Shown here: positions 6,506-10,215 of the stretch, piece after piece
How the letters are laid out: each line of letters starts with the position of its first letter
How positions within the stretch are numbered: the first letter of the stretch is position 1
Source of the DNA: an uncultured Porphyromonadaceae bacterium
Lineage (GTDB): Bacteria > Bacteroidota > Bacteroidia > Bacteroidales > Muribaculaceae
Assembly (NCBI GenBank): GCA_947176285.1
Contig: CAMWQF010000077.1
Span: 1-10,215, forward strand
Length of the DNA: 10,215 bases
Reading direction: 5' to 3'
Made by a program: the position numbers and the translations under genes
Notes under the pieces: model-generated
The model's database searches: none
What the model saw: only the letters and a program-made list of their open reading frames with translations
Told to the model about the DNA's origin: nothing

Positions 6506-7610
6506 TTTCTTCCTCCTCATCTATTCTTGAAAGTGCAAAAGCATATGCCCCAACAGATATCGCGCGGCTCGCACCAAGTTTTGAAACTGCGACTCCAATG
6601 CGCTTCATATCATCATATTCAACAGAAAGGTTTGTGCCACGCACATTGATACGTTTCACATTTCCTTTTGCAAATTGCTCGAATTCCTTGGGATTATCAA
6701 GGTCGAACACCTCCATCTGGACCCTTCTTACACTGTCTCCGCCGAGAGTGGCGAGTTCAGAGCGTAGTTCTTTCAAAAGCGAAGGCAAAATCCAATGGCG
6801 AGCAGCAGTGATCCCTCCTCCTATAACGATAATACCATCTATCAATTGTGCAGCCACAGCCATTGCATCGCCGGCAATTTCACCAAACTCAGCAAAGGCT
6901 TTACGGGCAGCATCTACATTTCCCTCCCTTTTTCCATCAGCAATTTCGCATATTTCCTTAGGTTCGAAGTTATGTTCATAATCACCTGATGCTTCGGCAT
7001 ACACGCGTTTAATCGCTCGAACAGCCACACCTTCCTCAACAATTATTCCTTCTTTAATCTTATGAGGGAGGCAGAAAGTCTCCACACAAGAATTGTCGCC
7101 ACGATTTAACTGACCATTGACTACAATTCCTATTCCAAATCCTGTGCCAAACGTATATCCAAGCAGATTCTTGAAGCGCTTGCTGCTTCCGGCATCCTTT
7201 AGACGACGGTTTATTTCAGGCAAGGCTCCACATAATGCCTCGCCATATGCAAATAGATCGCCGTCATTGTTGATATATACCGGAACCCCGAATTCCTTGT
7301 TTAAAAACGGACCTAAAGCCACCCCATCTCTGAAAGAAGGGAAATTGGGGAGATAACCTCCAATTATTCCGTTGGGATAGTCTGCAGGACCGGGAAAGGC
7401 GAAACTTATAGCCACAGGCTTTTCATCAAGAGAATTGATCACCTCTCTAAAGCCTTTCACCATTGTGTCAAGACAAAGGTCAAGGTCGTGCGCATTGGAA
7501 GGATAAGTGATCGGATCTGAGACAAACTCACAGCCTCTCATTGCCCCAAATACAAGATTGGTGCCTCCTGCGTCGAGCGTCACCACTACCCTACTGTCAT
7601 GCCTATACAT
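6498..7610 (-). CDS. ROK-family sugar kinase
   Basis: This 370-residue protein belongs to the ROK (repressor, ORF, kinase) group, which mostly phosphorylates hexoses or N-acetyl-hexosamines with ATP. Visible motifs are the phosphate-binding TLDAGGTN (11-18), FAFPGPAD (71-77), INNDGDLFAYGEA (113-125) with likely catalytic base Asp116, GYTFGTGFGIGIV (151-163) and DGIIVIGGGI (258-267). There is no N-terminal DNA-binding helix-turn-helix, so it is a kinase, not a repressor. The usual ROK zinc signature CxCGxxGCxE is missing; at that place stand Cys175, Glu177 and Cys180 within GDNSCVETFCLPHK. It ends in an acidic DEEEEND tail. It overlaps manA by 8 bp, suggesting a shared operon and a substrate such as mannose, fructose or glucose, but the sequence does not settle which. 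The ATG at 7610 gives a normal N terminus and follows a promoter candidate. Confidence 0.88.
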   Translation of the reverse strand: MYRHDSRVVVTLDAGGTNLVFGAMRGCEFVSDPITYPSNAHDLDLCLDTMVKGFREVINSLDEKPVAISFAFPGPADYPNGIIGGYLPNFPSFRDGVALGPFLNKEFGVPVYINNDGDLFAYGEALCGALPEINRRLKDAGSSKRFKNLLGYTFGTGFGIGIVVNGQLNRGDNSCVETFCLPHKIKEGIIVEEGVAVRAIKRVYAEASGDYEHNFEPKEICEIADGKREGNVDAARKAFAEFGEIAGDAMAVAAQLIDGIIVIGGGITAARHWILPSLLKELRSELATLGGDSVRRVQMEVFDLDNPKEFEQFAKGNVKRINVRGTNLSVEYDDMKRIGVAVSKLGASRAISVGAYAFALSRIDEEEEND

Positions 7611-7653
7611 ATATATCTTTTATTCTTAATATATACCTTTTTTAATTATTCCA

Positions 7654-7685
7654 CAAATTTAAGCATTTTCTTTGAAATCCACAAC
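7654..7685 (-). promoter_or_regulatory. Candidate promoter for the ROK kinase-manA operon
   Basis: On the minus strand a -7 element TAAATTTG (7661-7654) matches TAnnTTTG exactly. A -33-like GTTG (7685-7682, one mismatch to TTTG) lies 20 nt upstream. The predicted start near 7647 would give a leader of about 37 nt before the kinase ATG at 7610. The 11-bp dyad at 7692-7731 begins 6 nt upstream of the -33 element, a position suited to a regulator. Confidence 0.55.
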
Positions 7686-7691
7686 CAAATA

Positions 7692-7731
7692 TGAAGTTGT
7701 TTAACCATATTTACAAATTCAAACAACTTCA
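7692..7731. repeat. 11-bp perfect dyad in the divergent kinase/rnr promoter region
   Basis: TGAAGTTGTTT (7692-7702) and AAACAACTTCA (7721-7731) are exact inverse complements separated by 18 nt. A further AACTTC follows directly (7731-7736), making a short direct repeat with the right arm. The dyad lies in the intergenic region between the divergent ROK kinase and rnr. It could be a bipartite operator, or a hairpin if an rnr leader starts upstream of it. I see no good plus-strand promoter for rnr. The remaining AT-rich sequence up to 7804 holds nothing else I can name. Confidence 0.6.
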
Positions 7732-7804
7732 ACTTCTAAAACAAGAATAGCCCGCTATGCGTTATAATTATATTAGTTTACGACCCCAATCTAATTCCAC
7801 GATT

Positions 7805-10024
7805 ATGAAAAAGAATTCCACAGCAAGGTCTTCAAAAAGGATGAAGAAGGCCGAACTTCAAAATAAGATTATGACTTTCCTTGAAAAGGAAAACCGCCAG
7901 GCATTCAACTATAAGCAGATCGCTTTTGCAATTGACGCACAAGACTTCAAGATGGATGTCATCAACCTTCTTGAGGAACTGGCAGCCAATGACGTGATCC
8001 AGGAAATTGGTCTTGGCAAATACAAGGCACCCGCTAACCGAGGCACTGAAAATATCGGGACGTTCATCCGCCGCTCAAATGGCAAAAATGCCGTATTGAT
8101 CGACGACGAGCAAATCATGGTGGCAGAACGCAACTCAATGCACGCTCTCAATGGAGATAAAGTGCGCGTGATGATCTCTGCCGCTCGCAAAGGCGTTGAG
8201 CCGGAGGCCCAGGTGCTTGAGATCATTGAGGCAAAAGACCAGGTGTTTATCGGAGAACTGGTGGTGGATCGTCATGGAGCACGTCTGGTGCCCGACTCCA
8301 AATTTCTCGCTGCCGATATCATCCTCAACCGAAACAAACTTAAGGGAGGAAAGACCGGCGACAAAGCCATTGCCCGCATCACGATTTGGAAAGATGAAGA
8401 GATGTGTCCACGCGGTGAAATAGTTGACATTCTGGGCAAGAAAGGTGAGAATAACGCAGAGATGCATGCAATACTTGCAGAATTCGGACTTCCATACAAA
8501 TATCCTGAAAGCGTTGAGAAAGCAGCCGACAAGATCGGAGCCGGAATCACTCCCGAGGAAGTGGCTAAGCGTGAGGATTTCCGCGGCATAACTACCTTCA
8601 CCATCGACCCACGCGATGCAAAGGATTTCGACGATGCCCTCTCAATCCGAACGCTCGCTAACGGCAACTACGAGGTAGGCGTACATATCGCCGACGTCAC
8701 TCATTATGTCACGCCCGGCAGCATAATTGACAAAGAGGCTCAGAAACGCGCCACTTCAGTATATCTTGTAGACCGCACTATACCGATGCTTCCGGAGCAT
8801 CTCAGCAATGGAATATGCTCACTGCGGCCCAATGAGGAGAAACTCACTTTTTCTACAATCTTCGAACTCGACAAAAAAGCCAATATCATCAACAGGCGTA
8901 TAGGTCGCACCGTAATAAAGAGTGACCGACGCTTCACCTACGAAGAAGCACAGGAACGCATTGAAACAGGAAACGGAGACTTCTCCACCGAAATAAATAT
9001 TCTCAACAATCTTGCGCAGCAACTCAGGCATCGCCGCTACGAGAACGGAGCCCTTGAATTCGACCGCGCCGAAGTTCGGTTTGACATTGACAAAGATGGT
9101 AAACCAATCAGCGTTTATTTCAAGGAGTCGAAAGAAGCCAACAAACTTATAGAGGAATTCATGCTCCTTGCCAACATTGCAGTGGCGGAAGAGATTGGCA
9201 AGACACCAAAGGGGAAGAAAGCCAAGTCATTTGTATATCGGGTCCATGACAAGCCGGACGATGAGAAACTTGCCAATCTCAGCAGCATCGCTGCCAGATT
9301 CGGTTTCAAAATCAATGCAGAAGGGAAGGCTACTCAAGTCAACAAGAGCCTGAACCGTATGCTTAAGGATGTAAAAGGCCGCGGAGAAGAAAATATGCTC
9401 TCGATGCTTGCCATCCGCTCTATGGCAAAGGCAATATATACCACTGACAATGTCGGACACTATGGCCTCGCCGTTCCATACTATACACATTTCACCTCCC
9501 CAATACGCCGCTACCCCGACATGATGGTGCATCGTCTGCTCGAGCGCTATGCTGAGGGCGGAAGATCTGTGGATAAGGTCAAACTCGAAGATCAGTGCAA
9601 GCATTCCTCTGACATGGAGCAGTTGGCGGCTAATGCCGAACGTGCTTCTATCCGCTACAAGCAAGTGGAATATATGCGCGACCGCCTCGGAGAAGTCTAC
9701 GAAGGAGTGATTTCCGGTGTCACTGAATGGGGTGTCTATGTCGAACTCGATGAGAACATGTGTGAAGGACTCGTACCTGTCCGCGATTTGGCTGATGACT
9801 ATTACGACTACGACGAGAAAAACTATTGCCTCACCGGACGCAAGACACATAAGAAATACACTCTTGGCGACCGGGTGAAGGTGCAGGTAGCACGTGCCGA
9901 CCTCGACAAAAAGCAACTCGATTTTGCCCTCCTGTCTGATGACGGCAATCCCAACAAGCCCCTAAAGGAGAAAAACAAGAAGCATGGTCGCAACCAGCCT
10001 AAATCACGCTCCAAGAAGCACTGA
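7805..10024 (+). CDS. rnr: Ribonuclease R (RNB family 3'-5' exoribonuclease)
   Basis: RNase R degrades structured RNA from the 3' end in mRNA, rRNA and tmRNA-linked turnover. From the ATG at 7805 the protein has 739 residues. The domains are a basic leader and winged helix (about 10-75), cold-shock OB folds (about 80-230), the RNB catalytic domain (about 255-580), an S1 domain (about 628-710), and a Lys/Arg-rich tail (720-739). The catalytic acid cluster is in IDPRDAKDFDDA (267-278), with Asp268, Asp274, Asp276 and Asp277. The second active-site block is FTSPIRRYPDMMVH (563-576), with Arg568 as the likely catalytic arginine. An in-frame ATG at 7757 would add 16 residues (MRYNYISLRP and so on) without family resemblance, so 7805 is preferred; the first ATG cannot be excluded. 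The basic tail is typical of RNase R and helps bind structured RNA. Confidence 0.95.
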   Translation: MKKNSTARSSKRMKKAELQNKIMTFLEKENRQAFNYKQIAFAIDAQDFKMDVINLLEELAANDVIQEIGLGKYKAPANRGTENIGTFIRRSNGKNAVLIDDEQIMVAERNSMHALNGDKVRVMISAARKGVEPEAQVLEIIEAKDQVFIGELVVDRHGARLVPDSKFLAADIILNRNKLKGGKTGDKAIARITIWKDEEMCPRGEIVDILGKKGENNAEMHAILAEFGLPYKYPESVEKAADKIGAGITPEEVAKREDFRGITTFTIDPRDAKDFDDALSIRTLANGNYEVGVHIADVTHYVTPGSIIDKEAQKRATSVYLVDRTIPMLPEHLSNGICSLRPNEEKLTFSTIFELDKKANIINRRIGRTVIKSDRRFTYEEAQERIETGNGDFSTEINILNNLAQQLRHRRYENGALEFDRAEVRFDIDKDGKPISVYFKESKEANKLIEEFMLLANIAVAEEIGKTPKGKKAKSFVYRVHDKPDDEKLANLSSIAARFGFKINAEGKATQVNKSLNRMLKDVKGRGEENMLSMLAIRSMAKAIYTTDNVGHYGLAVPYYTHFTSPIRRYPDMMVHRLLERYAEGGRSVDKVKLEDQCKHSSDMEQLAANAERASIRYKQVEYMRDRLGEVYEGVISGVTEWGVYVELDENMCEGLVPVRDLADDYYDYDEKNYCLTGRKTHKKYTLGDRVKVQVARADLDKKQLDFALLSDDGNPNKPLKEKNKKHGRNQPKSRSKKH

Positions 10025-10035
10025 TTCAATGCAAT

Positions 10036-10107
10036 ATTCATAATGCACAATGCACAATAAAAAGGTCTATCGCGGATATTTATGAATTATGCATTACGAA
10101 TTATGAA
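10036..10107. repeat. Dispersed AT-rich repeat cluster after rnr, copy 2
   Basis: The segment holds TTATGAATTATGCATTA (10080-10096), identical to 4883-4899, followed by a degenerate unit CGAATTATGAA (10097-10107). Upstream, ATTCATAATGCA (10036-10047) is the inverse of TGCATTATGAAT at 4879-4890, and a short direct repeat AATGCACAATGCACAA follows. The inverted units 10036-10047 and 10090-10101 match at 11 of 12 positions, so the 3' end of the rnr transcript could fold into a long AT-rich stem. No classical GC-rich terminator is visible. Confidence 0.65.
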
Positions 10108-10123
10108 ATTTTAAGAAAAATTA

Positions 10124-10155
10124 TTTGGCAGATTCCAAAAAATGCACTAATTTTG
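10124..10155 (+). promoter_or_regulatory. Consensus Bacteroidota promoter at the right edge
   Basis: TTTG (10124-10127) is followed after exactly 20 nt by TAATTTTG (10148-10155), a perfect match to TTTG-N20-TAnnTTTG. The predicted start is near 10162, where the sequence turns GC-rich. Such a clean match resembles the tRNA-Asp promoter at the other end of the window and fits a strongly expressed stable RNA. Confidence 0.8.
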
Positions 10156-10160
10156 CACTC

Positions 10161-10215
10161 CGGATGAGTCCTCCACGACCAGCTCCCCGTGAATCCCCCA
10201 GATCTTGACCGAAGC
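10161..10215 (+). ncRNA. 5' part of a probable structured RNA, possibly SRP RNA (partial)
   Basis: Starting just after a consensus promoter, about 55 nt of GC-rich sequence run off the window. They are unlike the AT-rich DNA before them. The only ATG (10164) opens a frame that stops after 14 codons, so a protein starting there is ruled out. The segment GTGAATCCCCCAG (10190-10202) followed by ATCTTGACCGAAGC resembles the 5' arm and apical region of bacterial small SRP RNA, where GTGAA, a C-rich stretch and CAG precede the conserved tip. The apical loop is not an obvious GGAA tetraloop and the 3' arm is missing, so the family assignment is tentative. It could equally be another small RNA or a structured leader. 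Confidence 0.4.

Noticed and set aside
7757..7804. Longer RNase R start at 7757
   Set aside because: The added 16 residues have no resemblance to RNase R leaders, and the ATG at 7805 gives the usual short basic start. It is kept as an alternative only.
9227..9916. Long minus-strand open frame (229 codons) antisense to rnr
   Set aside because: It lies wholly inside the well-supported RNase R gene, covers its catalytic and S1 regions, and its translation shows no family motif. It is a shadow of codon usage.
1..10215. GACCGAAG at both ends of the window (1-8 and 10207-10214) as a possible direct repeat or circular junction
   Set aside because: Only 8-9 bases agree and the flanking sequences differ, so it is most likely chance.

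Overview
The window looks like a chromosomal stretch of a Bacteroidota bacterium, most likely order Bacteroidales (Muribaculaceae- or Bacteroidaceae-like). This rests on three things. Three promoters match the Bacteroidota form TTTG-N20-TAnnTTTG closely. Shine-Dalgarno sequences are largely absent, with AT-rich leaders instead. The gene content is typical of the phylum: a PCMD-domain secreted protein, a DUF4294 protein, a WbqC-family protein and a large signal peptidase I. The genus is inferred, not shown. Coding density is high, no gap exceeds 300 bases, and I see no insertion sequence, phage gene, CRISPR array or toxin-antitoxin pair.

Left part (1-2000). A tRNA-Asp(GTC) gene on the minus strand has its own consensus promoter. 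Diverging from it are a compact TatD-family metal hydrolase and, 8 nt later, a secreted PCMD-domain protein. A 9-bp tandem repeat array follows in the next intergenic gap.

Centre (2022-5526). A same-strand cluster holds dapB (lysine/diaminopimelate synthesis), lepB (signal peptidase I), a WbqC-family gene overlapping lepB by 10 bp, and a secreted DUF4294 protein. The products act mainly on the cell envelope: a peptidoglycan precursor, export processing, and possibly surface glycans.

Right-centre (5552-7610, minus strand). A ROK-family sugar kinase and a class I mannose-6-phosphate isomerase overlap by 8 bp and almost certainly form an operon. Together they could turn a free hexose into fructose-6-phosphate, although the kinase substrate is not known.

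Right part (7611-10215). A divergent intergenic region with an 11-bp perfect dyad separates the kinase from rnr (RNase R). After rnr come dispersed AT-rich repeats, one of which also supplies the start codon of the DUF4294 gene. A consensus promoter then drives a GC-rich, apparently non-coding transcript cut by the window edge, possibly the 5' part of the SRP RNA.

I found no convincing undescribed multi-gene system. The points most worth a second look are the truncated RNA gene, the divergent-promoter dyad, the 9-bp arrays around and inside dapB, the internal duplication in LepB, and the ROK kinase lacking the usual zinc motif.
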